DNA of 64,000 nucleotides from Sphingobacterium sp. B16(2022) (GTDB lineage: Bacteria > Bacteroidota > Bacteroidia > Sphingobacteriales > Sphingobacteriaceae), in the NCBI RefSeq assembly GCF_012030425.1, contig NZ_JAAUVN010000003.1:620001-684000 (forward strand), written 5' to 3'. The position numbers and the translations under genes are program-made. The notes under the pieces are model-generated. The model did not search any database. It saw only the letters and a list, made by a program, of their open reading frames with translations, and was not told where the DNA came from. Of this stretch, positions 9,962 through 19,596 are shown piece after piece; within the stretch, counting starts at the first letter, position 1; each line of letters begins with the position of its first letter.

Positions 9962-11539
9962 ATGTTACGTAAATATAAATACATCATATTGGCATGTGCC
10001 TTAGGGTTAGCTTCTTGCGAGTCATTAGACCAACAGCCATTAGACCGATTAAGTGAAAAAACGTTTTGGACGTCAGAAAAAGAAACACTTTTTGCAGTAA
10101 CGGGATTATATAATGGATGGGAGTCCGGCAGCCAGATCTTTTACATGGATTGTGCCTCAGACAATTCACATAATGATTTTTCACACGAAGGCTTTCAACA
10201 AATCGGTAATGGATCATTCAACCCGACAAACCCAGGTAATGCGAGTTCAAGATTCACCTACACACATATTAGGAGAGCAAACTGGATTTTAGAGAATATT
10301 GATAAAGCTCCAATTGCTGCTGATTTGAAGAAAAGATTAACAGCAGAAGTAAAAACACTGCGCGCTTATCGATACTTAGATTTAGCCATTCTTTTCGGAG
10401 ATGTGCCCTTAATAACCAAAACCTTAGCCATAGAAGATTCTGCCGTTCCAGCTAACCCGAGGGCAGAAGTATTTAAATTTATCGAAGATGAATTAATAGC
10501 TGCAGCAGCAGATCTACCTGTCGTTCAAGCAGAAAAAGGAAGAATGACAAAAGGGGCAGCCTTAGGTTTTTTAGCTAGAACATATGCTTTTCAGAATAAA
10601 CATGCTGATGTTTTGAAGGCAACTCAACAAATCATAGATTTCAACCATTATCAATTATTTAATGACTATGCTAATCTGTTTGAGGCCGCTAACGAAAATA
10701 ACTTAGAAGTCATTTCAGATATCCAATATATAGAAAATACATTTGGTTATACTGAGCTAGGTATTATGATGCCGAATACCATCGGGGGTTGGAGTTCAAT
10801 TATTCCTGTCCAAAATCTTGTGGACGCATATGAAACGAAAGACGGAAAAACCATTGCTTCCTCTACGACTTACAACCCTGCCAAACCATATGATAATAGA
10901 GATCCAAGACTAGCTGCTACTATTGTATACCCTGGAGCATTGTATGCTGGAAAATACTTCGACCCATTAGGCGATACCAAAGATCACCCAGCAAGTGCAG
11001 ATAACGCATCTAATTCAGGATATAATTACCGTAAATATCTTCAAAACCCTTCATCTTATAGTAATGTGTGGAATGTAGGCGTGAATATTATTGTACAAAG
11101 ATATGCGGAGATTTTACTGCTAAATGCTGAAGCTAAAATTGAACTAAATCAAATAAATGCTACAGTTTATGATCAACTGAACAAGGTAAGAATAAGAGCA
11201 GGTTTACCAAAAGTAAATGAATCCGAATATGCCTCTCAAGCTAAGCTAAGAGAGCTGGTTAGGCGTGAATTTAGAGTTGAATTAGCAGGTGAAGGCAGAC
11301 GTAGATTTGACATTATACGTTGGGGTATTGCCCAAGATGTAATGAATACAACTGTTTATGGAAGTTTATCTAAAGGATCAGTTAATTCGACTACAGGTGA
11401 AGTTACTTTTACAAATTTAACCGATAGATTCCTAGTGGAAAAAAGAACGTTTACTGCTGGTAAAAATGAACTTTGGCCGATACCACAAAGTGCCATTGAT
11501 GCAGGAAAAGGAAGTTTAGTTCAAAATAAAAATTATTAA
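9962..11539 (+). CDS. SusD/RagB-family outer-membrane lipoprotein
   Basis: A 525-aa lipoprotein. The ATG at 9962 is chosen over the in-frame ATG at 9938, which overlaps the SusC 3' end, because it directly precedes the lipoprotein signal peptide MLRKYKYIILACALGLASC (lipidated Cys19). The mature protein begins with the SusD-typical LDQQPLDRLSEKTFW. The C-terminal half carries the family signature RREFRVELAGEGRRRFDIIRWG. It follows its SusC by 10 bp and is closed by a terminator, forming a two-gene operon. No degradative enzyme is linked, so the ligand is unknown. Confidence 0.92.
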   Translation: MLRKYKYIILACALGLASCESLDQQPLDRLSEKTFWTSEKETLFAVTGLYNGWESGSQIFYMDCASDNSHNDFSHEGFQQIGNGSFNPTNPGNASSRFTYTHIRRANWILENIDKAPIAADLKKRLTAEVKTLRAYRYLDLAILFGDVPLITKTLAIEDSAVPANPRAEVFKFIEDELIAAAADLPVVQAEKGRMTKGAALGFLARTYAFQNKHADVLKATQQIIDFNHYQLFNDYANLFEAANENNLEVISDIQYIENTFGYTELGIMMPNTIGGWSSIIPVQNLVDAYETKDGKTIASSTTYNPAKPYDNRDPRLAATIVYPGALYAGKYFDPLGDTKDHPASADNASNSGYNYRKYLQNPSSYSNVWNVGVNIIVQRYAEILLLNAEAKIELNQINATVYDQLNKVRIRAGLPKVNESEYASQAKLRELVRREFRVELAGEGRRRFDIIRWGIAQDVMNTTVYGSLSKGSVNSTTGEVTFTNLTDRFLVEKRTFTAGKNELWPIPQSAIDAGKGSLVQNKNY

Positions 11540-11556
11540 ATAAGCATTTATCAAAT

Positions 11557-11600
11557 ACAAAAAGACTGCCTCTACTTATGTGGGGGCAGTCTTTTTTTTG
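11557..11600 (+). terminator. Terminator of the rightward SusC/SusD operon
   Basis: The hairpin AAAAAGACTGCC with GGCAGTCTTTTTTTT closes the operon 20 bp after the SusD stop, with a T tract of eight. Confidence 0.88.
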
Positions 11601-11770
11601 CATTTTCGAACCGAAAGATTTATATCTAATCGTATCATTATTGTAAAAGACTATTACTACAAATAAATTTAAACTCAATAAATCCGATCCGCAAAACAGC
11701 GTTAACACTCGCCACATGCATACCTATAAAAAACTAATTTTCAAAGCAATAACAAGATTGAAAACCATAT

Positions 11771-11787
11771 ATTATGTACTACATAAT
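11771..11787. promoter_or_regulatory. Perfect palindrome upstream of the ECF sigma gene
   Basis: ATTATGTA-C-TACATAAT is an 8+1+8 bp perfect palindrome 50 bp before the sigma-factor start. It is too AT-rich and lacks a T tract, so it is not a terminator. It is a candidate operator or regulator-binding site. Role inferred from position only. Confidence 0.4.
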
Positions 11788-11837
11788 TTGTGATTTATAA
11801 AAATACTACATATATTGGGTATCTAGAAAACCGCTTT

Positions 11838-12416
11838 ATGAAAAACACTCAATTTGGGGATGACGAGCTATTGATAAAGTTGAGGGATAATGACCATTCA
11901 GCACTTACCGCTATATACAATAAGTACTGGAAAAACTTATACCAATCCAGTTACCGTATACTACAGGACCATGACAAATGTGAAGATGCCATTCAGGAAG
12001 TATTTGTGAACCTCTGGGAAATCCGTTCAAAACTGTTCATTAAAATATCTTTAAAATCATATTTATACGCATCTGTACGTTATGAGGTACTGAGACAATT
12101 GAGACGTAAGACTATTACAGAAGATATTGTAAATTTTATGGATACGCTGAGCACCGATAGCAATCAAGAACTATTGGAATATAAGGAACTCGATCAACAG
12201 ATCAATCAGATTATCGATGCACTTCCCTCCCGTTGCCAAGAAGTTTTTAAGTTAAGCCGTCTGGAGCATCTTTCACATAAAGAAATTGCTGAAAAATTGG
12301 CCATTAGCACGAAAACAGTTGAATATCATATATCAAATGCGCTACTATTCTTAAGGAGTAATCTGGGAAAAACCCTCAGCGTGGAGTTATTTATGGTTCT
12401 TCTACTCCATCCTTAA
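11838..12416 (+). CDS. ECF-type RNA polymerase sigma factor (Bacteroidota FecI-like)
   Basis: A 192-aa sigma-70 family protein. The ATG at 11838 (MKNTQFGDDELL) is preferred over an upstream GTG in the same frame at 11790, since the sigma-2 region begins immediately after it. Region 2 runs about 20-90 (IYNKYWKNLYQSSYRILQD, DAIQEVFVNLWE) and region 4 about 125-175, with helix-turn-helix HKEIAEKLAISTKTVEYHIS. No region 3 is present, as expected of ECF factors. It is followed by a FecR-like anti-sigma factor and an STN-containing SusC, the standard trans-envelope signalling order. It probably transcribes the downstream SusC/SusD genes when the transporter binds its ligand. Confidence 0.93.
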   Translation: MKNTQFGDDELLIKLRDNDHSALTAIYNKYWKNLYQSSYRILQDHDKCEDAIQEVFVNLWEIRSKLFIKISLKSYLYASVRYEVLRQLRRKTITEDIVNFMDTLSTDSNQELLEYKELDQQINQIIDALPSRCQEVFKLSRLEHLSHKEIAEKLAISTKTVEYHISNALLFLRSNLGKTLSVELFMVLLLHP

Positions 12417-12482
12417 AAAAAATCAATTTTTGCCTAGGGATAGATCATCCCTTTTACTCATATATACATATAACCATAAATT

Positions 12483-13628
12483 TTGACACAAAAAGAAATT
12501 CTAGCATTACTGGATACGTATCTCGCAGGTGAAACATCTTTCGAAGAAGAACAGCTATTGTCCAGATTTCATGAGACCTATGGTAAGGGAAAAGAATTGG
12601 ACGAAGCATTCTTTACAGATGAGCGCCGATTGGCGATTTTATCCAAGATTGAAAATCAAATCCATTTTCAAAAGAGCAGATTTATAAATTGGAAACGATG
12701 GTTTCCGGTAGCTGCGGCAGTAATAATCATGCTGAGCATTACTGGAATGCTTTATTTCAATCAAAAGCTTGAAAATACTTCCAAAGTAGACCTGTCTCAA
12801 CAAGCTGAACAGATCATGCCAGGAACGAATAAAGCCATCTTAAGACTTGCGGATGGAACCACTATTTCACTTGATGATAGCAATAGCAGTAATCTGACAT
12901 TGTTAAAAGAAAAAGGTTTGACGGTGAAAAGCAATCATGATGGCCAGCTCCTGTATATCATTGCGGATACAAAAGCAAAAGGATTGAAAGGTACCAATAG
13001 CATAGAAACACCTCGTGGGGGCAAATATGAAGTTTTACTTCCAGACGGAACACATGTCTGGTTAAATTCAGCATCTTCTCTCTCGTACAATTTAGATTTT
13101 AGCCACCAAAGAAAAGTACAGCTGCAGGGAGAGGCATACTTTGAAGTGGCAAAGAAAAAAGTTCCATTTACTGTGCAGCACGGCATGCAGGAAATCCAGG
13201 TTTTAGGGACCCATTTTAATGTAAATGCTTATGAAGATGAAAGCTATTCAGAAACAACCCTGCTAGAGGGGCAAATTGCACTTCGATCATTACATGGAAA
13301 AGATGAAAAAACCATTCTCATGAGGCCCAATTTTAAAGTAACGACCGATCATCATTCTGGCCTATCAAAACATAGCATAGCTGATATAGAATCTGTTATG
13401 GCTTGGAAAAATGGTGATTTTCTATTTGAAGATCAAGAATTGGCGTCCATATTACGTGTCATTGCAAGATGGTATGATGTAAAAGTGGATTATAATTCAC
13501 TTCCAAGAACACGATATACACTACAATTATCCAAGCAAGTACGACTTTCAGATGTATTGAAAATGCTGGAAAAGACAGGACCGGTCAAATTCCAATTCAA
13601 GCAAAATACGATAAAAGTTGAAAAATAA
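12483..13628 (+). CDS. FecR-family anti-sigma factor
   Basis: A 381-aa inner-membrane regulator. Residues 1-75 are the cytoplasmic sigma-binding part, 78-97 a single membrane helix (WFPVAAAVIIMLSITG), about 175-275 the periplasmic FecR domain (TPRGGKYEVLLPDGTHVWLN, LQGEAYFEV) and about 305-380 a DUF4974-type C-terminal domain that contacts the transporter STN domain. It should hold the adjacent sigma factor inactive until the SusC at 13780 signals. The only start giving the full N-terminus is TTG at 12483: an in-frame stop TAA lies at 12477 and the sole alternative is ATT at 12480. A non-ATG start may keep its level low relative to the sigma factor. Confidence 0.92.
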   Translation: MTQKEILALLDTYLAGETSFEEEQLLSRFHETYGKGKELDEAFFTDERRLAILSKIENQIHFQKSRFINWKRWFPVAAAVIIMLSITGMLYFNQKLENTSKVDLSQQAEQIMPGTNKAILRLADGTTISLDDSNSSNLTLLKEKGLTVKSNHDGQLLYIIADTKAKGLKGTNSIETPRGGKYEVLLPDGTHVWLNSASSLSYNLDFSHQRKVQLQGEAYFEVAKKKVPFTVQHGMQEIQVLGTHFNVNAYEDESYSETTLLEGQIALRSLHGKDEKTILMRPNFKVTTDHHSGLSKHSIADIESVMAWKNGDFLFEDQELASILRVIARWYDVKVDYNSLPRTRYTLQLSKQVRLSDVLKMLEKTGPVKFQFKQNTIKVEK

Positions 13629-13779
13629 TTATCCATTCAAAACCTACTAAAAAATATGCCTATGATAAAAAACAACTAAACAAACACCTAAAAACAAAAA
13701 AATCCAGTTGCACCGCCATGCAACTGAACCAATTAAAAGGTAACCAAATAAACTTAAAGTATTACTAATCAATCACCTA

Positions 13780-16700
13780 ATGAACAAATGTATAAATAAA
13801 ATGATGCATTGTAGGGAATTATTTTTCATTTTTTTGAAGGAAATCCCTGCAATCTTATGTAATGGTTTTTTCCTAAAAATGAAAATAACAACTTTCCTTA
13901 TTATTGTGAGCTTACAGGTTTCCGCCAATGTACTGTCGCAAGAAATAAGCTTAAGCGTAAAAGAAGCCCGCTTAAAAGAAGTACTCGTCAGTATTCGCAA
14001 ACAGACAGGAATCAGGATGGTTTATAATACTGAATTAATCGGCAAAGCAAAACCTGTTTCTGTAGATATAAAAAGACTGCCGCTACAACGTACCCTGGAA
14101 CTGGTATTAGCAGAACAACCCTTTGATTACGAATGGAATGGCAACACAATTTTGATTAAGCCCAAATTGGAAACCGCTAAAACTGTGATAACAGAACCTG
14201 TACAAACACAGTTGGTTGTTTCCGGTAAAGTGTATAAATCCGGCAATAGTCCTCTATCAGGAGTAAGCATCAGAGAAAAAGGGACAAATAATGGTACGAC
14301 TACAAATGAAAATGGCACATTCACACTAACAGTAAAAGATGCCAGATCAACCTTAGTTTTTAGTTATGTAGGCTTTAAAACAATCGAAAATATCGCTTCA
14401 GCGCAGATGAGTATCACCTTGGAGGAGGACGCTTCTGCCATGGACGAAGTTGTCGTCGTTGGCTATGGCACACAGAAAAAAATAAATTTGACGGGTTCCG
14501 TCTCTACGGTCAGCGCAAAGCAACTTGAGTCCAGACCTGTGCAAAACTTAGGACAGGCCCTACAAGGAATGGTACCGGGACTAAATCTGCAAACTGCTGG
14601 TCTAGGTGGCGAACTTAACCAAACCATGAGTGTCAATATACGCGGAGCAGGTACAATCGGTGTTGGTTCCTCTTCATCTGTATTGGTATTGATCGATGGA
14701 ATGGAGGGCGATATGAATGCGCTAAATCCTCAGGATATCGAAAATATATCCGTTTTAAAAGATGCTGCTTCAGCCGCTATATATGGCTCTAGAGCTCCTT
14801 TCGGTGTTATTTTAATTACAACAAAGGCAGGGAAAATCGGAAAACCGGTGGTCAATTACAACAACAATATCAGGTTAAGTGCACCACGAGGTTTACCAAC
14901 CATGCTGGATTCTAAAACATTTGCTTACTATTACAATGAGGTCGCAGCGAATGATGGCGAAGCGGCCAAATTTTCACAAACTGTCCTTGATAAAATCATT
15001 GCCTATCAAAATGGAGAAATCAGTACCGTCTCCACAGCGGGTGCAGATGGAAAATGGCAGTACTATACCGGATCGAACGCCAATACCAACTGGTTTGAAG
15101 AATTTTATAAAAACTTCTCCACTTCACATGAACATACCATGAGTGTGAACGGTGGATCAGACCGTGTTAAATATTATTCTTCACTGAATTATATGGATCA
15201 GGATGGTTTAAATAAATATGCAAACGATAATTTCAAACGTTTTTCATTTGCTACAAAATTAGATGTCAAAATTTCCGATAAGCTAGATCTATTAACAAAT
15301 ACCCGGTTTGTAAGAGAAGATTTTGATAAAGCAACGCATATGAATGACCTTTATTATCATAATATTGCCCGACGCTGGCCAACCGTTCCTGTACGCGATG
15401 ATAATGGATTCTTTTCAGAACCTTCAGAAATAAATCAATTACTGGACGGAGGACGTACCAACTACCAAAAAGACTTTTTATATCAGCAGATCCAATTAAA
15501 ATATCAACCGGTCAAAGGTTGGAATATCACCGGTAATGTCAATTACAGAATCACCAATAGGAATGATCACGGGGAAATTTTAAAAGCTTATGCTTATGCA
15601 GTAAACAAAGAACCTTTCCTTGTTCCGGTCGGATACAACAGTGCTGGCGGAACCAGTGTCGGGGAAACTGCTCGAAAAGATGAATACTTCAGTACCAATT
15701 TATTTTCAGACTATAGTTTCAATATTGCCGAAGACCACCAGTTTACAGTTCTGGCAGGATTCAATTCAGAATTGAATAAGTACAGAACGCTAGGAGGGAC
15801 TATGAGCGGTTTGATCACAGACGATATCCCTACGTTAAATACCGCAACATTAGACCCGAAAACCAATGGTGGTTATCAGCACTGGGCTATTGCAGGATTT
15901 TTTAGCCGGGTCAATTATAGCTATAAAGACCGTTACCTATTGGAATTAAATGCCCGTTACGATGGTTCATCTCGATTTCCGACAGACTTACGATGGAATC
16001 TCTTCCCCTCATTTTCTGCAGGCTGGAATATTTCCAACGAAGCCTTCTGGCCTCTAAAATCTGAAATATCACTATTCAAAATTAGAGGATCTTATGGAGA
16101 ACTCGGTAATCAGGGAACAGACAACTGGTATCCTTTCTATTCCATCATGCCTGTTACAGCTGGACAAGGTAGCTGGTTACTCAATGGTGTGAAACCAAAT
16201 TCGGCAAGTGCTCCAAATTTAATCTCCTCTTCTTTAACCTGGGAACGTGTTTCCAGCTGGAATCTAGGATTGGATGTCGCGGCTCTCAACAATCGTTTAG
16301 GACTCGCATTTGATCTCTATAAAAGAAATACCTATGACATGATTGGTCCAGCACCCGATCTACCTGCGATTTTAGGAACAGCGGTACCTCGCATCAATAA
16401 TTCAGAAATGTACTCTAAAGGGTTTGAAGTTGAACTTTCATGGAAAGACGATATCGGAGATTTCAACTATGGCGTACGTGCTGTATTATCAGACGATCAA
16501 CAGACCATCACAAAATACCCTAATTCAACCGGAAATTTTACCCAATGGTATAACGGTAAAAAGAACGGAGAGATCTGGGGTTATACAACGCTAGGTATCG
16601 CACAGACTCAGGAGCAGATGGATGCACATATTGCGAATACCAAACAATCCTTCGCTACCAAATGGCAAGCAGGAGATGTTATGTATTTGGATAAAAATGG

Positions 16701-17301
16701 AGATGGACAAGTAAATAATGGAGCAAATACCTTGGCCAATCCTGGTGATATGAGCATTATCGGCAATAGCCTACCCCGCTTTAGATACAGTTTAGATCTT
16801 ACTGCCAATTATAAAGGATTTGACGTTAGGGTATTTCTTCAGGGAATTGGAAAACGGGATCACGTGCCCAACGGACCTTATTTCTGGGGTGCCAATGGCG
16901 GTATGTGGCAATCCGCAGGTTTCCAGGAAAACATGGATTTCTTTAGGGACGAGAATTCAGTGATGGTACAGAACGATGTGCTGGGGATCAACACCGATGC
17001 CTACCTACCAAGACCTTATTTCAACACCCAAAAGAACCAGCAGACCCAGACACGATATATACAGAATGCCGCTTATCTACGGTTAAAAAATGCGCAGCTC
17101 GGCTATACCTTCAACCCAACTTTATTATCAAAGATCGGACTGTCAAAAATCCGTGTATATGCTTCCGGAGAGAATCTATTGACATTTACAAAAATGGCAA
17201 AAGTATTCGACCCAGAGACGGTAGGTTTAGGAGGATGGAACGATGGTAAATCATACCCGTTCTCAACCATCTATTCTTTTGGATTAAGTGTGAATTTTTA
17301 A
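13780..17301 (+). CDS. SusC/RagA-family transporter with STN signalling domain
   Basis: A 1173-aa TonB-linked transporter-transducer. After a long N-terminus (possible internal start at Met34, MKITTFLIIVSLQVSA, which looks like the true signal core) comes an STN domain, about 55-118 (LSVKEARLKEVLVSIRKQTG). A carboxypeptidase-regulatory-like domain (about 145-225) and the plug with IENISVLKDAASAAIYGSRA (about 320-340) follow; the barrel ends in YSFGLSVNF. The STN domain is what separates this SusC from the other three in the window. It is the part that contacts FecR-type anti-sigma factors, fitting the ECF/FecR genes just upstream. It is coupled to the SusD at 17313 with an 11-bp gap. Confidence 0.94.
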   Translation: MNKCINKMMHCRELFFIFLKEIPAILCNGFFLKMKITTFLIIVSLQVSANVLSQEISLSVKEARLKEVLVSIRKQTGIRMVYNTELIGKAKPVSVDIKRLPLQRTLELVLAEQPFDYEWNGNTILIKPKLETAKTVITEPVQTQLVVSGKVYKSGNSPLSGVSIREKGTNNGTTTNENGTFTLTVKDARSTLVFSYVGFKTIENIASAQMSITLEEDASAMDEVVVVGYGTQKKINLTGSVSTVSAKQLESRPVQNLGQALQGMVPGLNLQTAGLGGELNQTMSVNIRGAGTIGVGSSSSVLVLIDGMEGDMNALNPQDIENISVLKDAASAAIYGSRAPFGVILITTKAGKIGKPVVNYNNNIRLSAPRGLPTMLDSKTFAYYYNEVAANDGEAAKFSQTVLDKIIAYQNGEISTVSTAGADGKWQYYTGSNANTNWFEEFYKNFSTSHEHTMSVNGGSDRVKYYSSLNYMDQDGLNKYANDNFKRFSFATKLDVKISDKLDLLTNTRFVREDFDKATHMNDLYYHNIARRWPTVPVRDDNGFFSEPSEINQLLDGGRTNYQKDFLYQQIQLKYQPVKGWNITGNVNYRITNRNDHGEILKAYAYAVNKEPFLVPVGYNSAGGTSVGETARKDEYFSTNLFSDYSFNIAEDHQFTVLAGFNSELNKYRTLGGTMSGLITDDIPTLNTATLDPKTNGGYQHWAIAGFFSRVNYSYKDRYLLELNARYDGSSRFPTDLRWNLFPSFSAGWNISNEAFWPLKSEISLFKIRGSYGELGNQGTDNWYPFYSIMPVTAGQGSWLLNGVKPNSASAPNLISSSLTWERVSSWNLGLDVAALNNRLGLAFDLYKRNTYDMIGPAPDLPAILGTAVPRINNSEMYSKGFEVELSWKDDIGDFNYGVRAVLSDDQQTITKYPNSTGNFTQWYNGKKNGEIWGYTTLGIAQTQEQMDAHIANTKQSFATKWQAGDVMYLDKNGDGQVNNGANTLANPGDMSIIGNSLPRFRYSLDLTANYKGFDVRVFLQGIGKRDHVPNGPYFWGANGGMWQSAGFQENMDFFRDENSVMVQNDVLGINTDAYLPRPYFNTQKNQQTQTRYIQNAAYLRLKNAQLGYTFNPTLLSKIGLSKIRVYASGENLLTFTKMAKVFDPETVGLGGWNDGKSYPFSTIYSFGLSVNF

Positions 17302-17312
17302 TGATTTGAATA

Positions 17313-19307
17313 ATGAAAAAGAGCTATATAAATAAGATACAACAACTCTGCGCAGCGGTACTTGCCTTTAGTACATTATTATCCTGTAATAAATATTTGG
17401 ATAGAGCACCTTTATCCGAGGTAACACCCTCAGAGTACTTAAATACAGAAGCTGATCTCGCTGCATATACCATTACCCGTTACAATTTCCCAACACATGG
17501 AGGTTGGGGATTGGGTACATTTGCTAATGATAACGGGACAGACAATCAAGTAACTTCGGGTTATGCGACACGTTGGGTACCTGGCGAATGGCGGGTAGGC
17601 GCTACAGGTGGGGACTGGGATTTTACGAATATCCGTCAGGTCAATTATTTCCTCGAATCGGTAGTTCCCAAATGGAAAAGTAACAGCATAACCGGCAATA
17701 AGCTCAATATTGAGCATTATATCGGTGAAGCCTATTTCTTACGGGCTTACGAATACTTCAACAAAGTACAGGCATTGGGAGATTTCCCTATCTTAAAAAA
17801 TACCGTAAAAGATAATCTGGAGGAATTAACCGTCATTTCCACTCGTAAACCGCGAAATGAAGTTGCCCGTTTTATCATCGCAGATCTGGATTCAGCGGCT
17901 ACTTTACTCAGTACAACAACTGCTTCCGGAAAAACTCGGATCACCAAAAATGCAGCACTATTGTTAAAATCCCGTGTGGCACTGCATGAAGCTACCTGGT
18001 TGAAATACCATAAAGGAACTGCTTTAGTACCCGGCGGACCAGGATGGCCAGGAGCAAAATCAAATCCTAATTTTGCCATGAACATCGATCAGGAAATCGA
18101 CTACTTCCTGACACAGGCCATGGAGTCTGCACAGTTGGTAGCAGATGGAGTAGCTTTGGTAAACAATACAAAAGATAATGGCTTTAATTCATCCAATAAT
18201 CCTTATTTCAAAATGTTTGGAGATTTTGACCTAAATGCCTATAGTGAAGTGCTTCTTTGGAGACAGTATAGCCTACCTTTGAATGTTACACATGCTGTCA
18301 ATCATTACATGAACAGAAATGCAGGGAATTCGGGTTATGCAAAAGGATTAGTCGAAAACTTTACCATGGCAAACGGATTACCGATTTATGCCGCAAATTC
18401 AGGATATAAAGGCGATAATTTAATCAGCGATGTAAAAATTGACCGCGATAACCGTTTACAGATCTTTATGAAAGCTCCGGGAGAGCTAAGCTATACCGAT
18501 CGAAAGAATACCAATGGGCAAGATATCGCAGAGGGAAAACCGGATATTTTGGGTATTGCTGAAACTCGATATGTAACAGGTTATGCCCTTAAGAAAGGAT
18601 TCAATTACCTGATTGCACAATCCGAAGGTGCAACAAGCACCACCGGTTCTATTGTATTCAGAGCCGTTGAAGCTTACTTAAATTATATCGAAGCCAGTTA
18701 CCTTAAAAATGGTTCGGTCAATGCTAAGGCGCAGGCATACTGGACGCAAATCAGGGAGCGTGCTGGAGTCAACACCGACTATATGAATACGGTCAATAAT
18801 ACCGATATGAATATGGAAGCAAAAGGTGATTTCGGGGCCTATTCTGCCGGACAATTATTATCGGATAAAGTTTTATATAATATCCGGAGAGAAAGACGCC
18901 TGGAATTAGTTGCTGAGGGCATGCGCTTTGCAGATCTAAAACGCTGGAGAGCATTAGACCAACTTGCGGCAAAACCTTATATTGTTGAAGGCATGAAAAT
19001 ATGGGGACCTATGCAAGAATGGTATAAAGATGAAAAAGGAGTTTCATCGTTGATACAGCCAAATACTGCAGGAAGAACAGCCAATGTTTCCCTGCAGTCT
19101 GAAAGCAATTATCTTAGACCTTACCGCATCAACTTAGCGGCAACCAATTTAGTCCTCGACGGGTATAAATGGATCAGTGCACATTATTTAAATCCAATTG
19201 CCATGAGCCACTTTACCATAACTTCACCAGACGGTTCACCCGAATCTTCAAGCATATACCAAAATCCAGGCTGGCCATTAATGGCTAATCAAGGAGCAAC
19301 AAATTAA
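17313..19307 (+). CDS. SusD/RagB-family outer-membrane lipoprotein
   Basis: A 664-aa lipoprotein, longer than the usual 480-560 aa. The signal peptide ends LLSC (lipidated Cys25) and is followed by NKYLDRAPLSEVTPSEYL, a typical SusD N-terminus. The C-terminal part has IRRERRLELVAEGMRFADLKRW, the SusD family signature. It pairs with the STN-type SusC upstream and is expected to be under ECF-sigma control. The operon ends at a terminator right after the stop. The substrate is unknown, since no hydrolase gene is nearby. Confidence 0.92.
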   Translation: MKKSYINKIQQLCAAVLAFSTLLSCNKYLDRAPLSEVTPSEYLNTEADLAAYTITRYNFPTHGGWGLGTFANDNGTDNQVTSGYATRWVPGEWRVGATGGDWDFTNIRQVNYFLESVVPKWKSNSITGNKLNIEHYIGEAYFLRAYEYFNKVQALGDFPILKNTVKDNLEELTVISTRKPRNEVARFIIADLDSAATLLSTTTASGKTRITKNAALLLKSRVALHEATWLKYHKGTALVPGGPGWPGAKSNPNFAMNIDQEIDYFLTQAMESAQLVADGVALVNNTKDNGFNSSNNPYFKMFGDFDLNAYSEVLLWRQYSLPLNVTHAVNHYMNRNAGNSGYAKGLVENFTMANGLPIYAANSGYKGDNLISDVKIDRDNRLQIFMKAPGELSYTDRKNTNGQDIAEGKPDILGIAETRYVTGYALKKGFNYLIAQSEGATSTTGSIVFRAVEAYLNYIEASYLKNGSVNAKAQAYWTQIRERAGVNTDYMNTVNNTDMNMEAKGDFGAYSAGQLLSDKVLYNIRRERRLELVAEGMRFADLKRWRALDQLAAKPYIVEGMKIWGPMQEWYKDEKGVSSLIQPNTAGRTANVSLQSESNYLRPYRINLAATNLVLDGYKWISAHYLNPIAMSHFTITSPDGSPESSSIYQNPGWPLMANQGATN

Positions 19308-19316
19308 GCATACTGA

Positions 19317-19354
19317 AGTACCGTACTGCATACCAGCAGTATGGTACTTTTTTT
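19317..19354 (+). terminator. Terminator of the ECF-linked SusC/SusD operon
   Basis: The stem AGTACCGTACTGC pairs with GCAGTATGGTACT (one G-T pair), loop ATACCA, followed by seven T. It starts 9 bp after the SusD stop. Confidence 0.9.
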
Positions 19355-19596
19355 ATACAGAAACATTCTGAAAGAAAAAAGAACAATAGATCACTCCATC
19401 TTGCCGGACCAAGAACTCTATTATGTATATACAGAATATTTTAGAAAACAACTTAGGCAAACACCTGTCGGCACTCGAATTGTCTCTTATTGGAGCGGAT
19501 GGGAAGAGGTCTCCAATAAGTTTTGATCTCGAACATACTGCATGTAGAGGTTTACTCAACTTTTGAAAAAAAATCATTTAGGCTGCATTTGTTTAT

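Noticed and set aside
1649..11539. The two divergent SusC/SusD pairs considered as a recombining shufflon or recent duplication
   Set aside because: The SusC and SusD sequences differ throughout and no shared long repeats or recombinase are seen there.
19341..19577. Small open frames on both strands after the terminator at 19317
   Set aside because: They overlap each other and the terminator and have no protein-like features.
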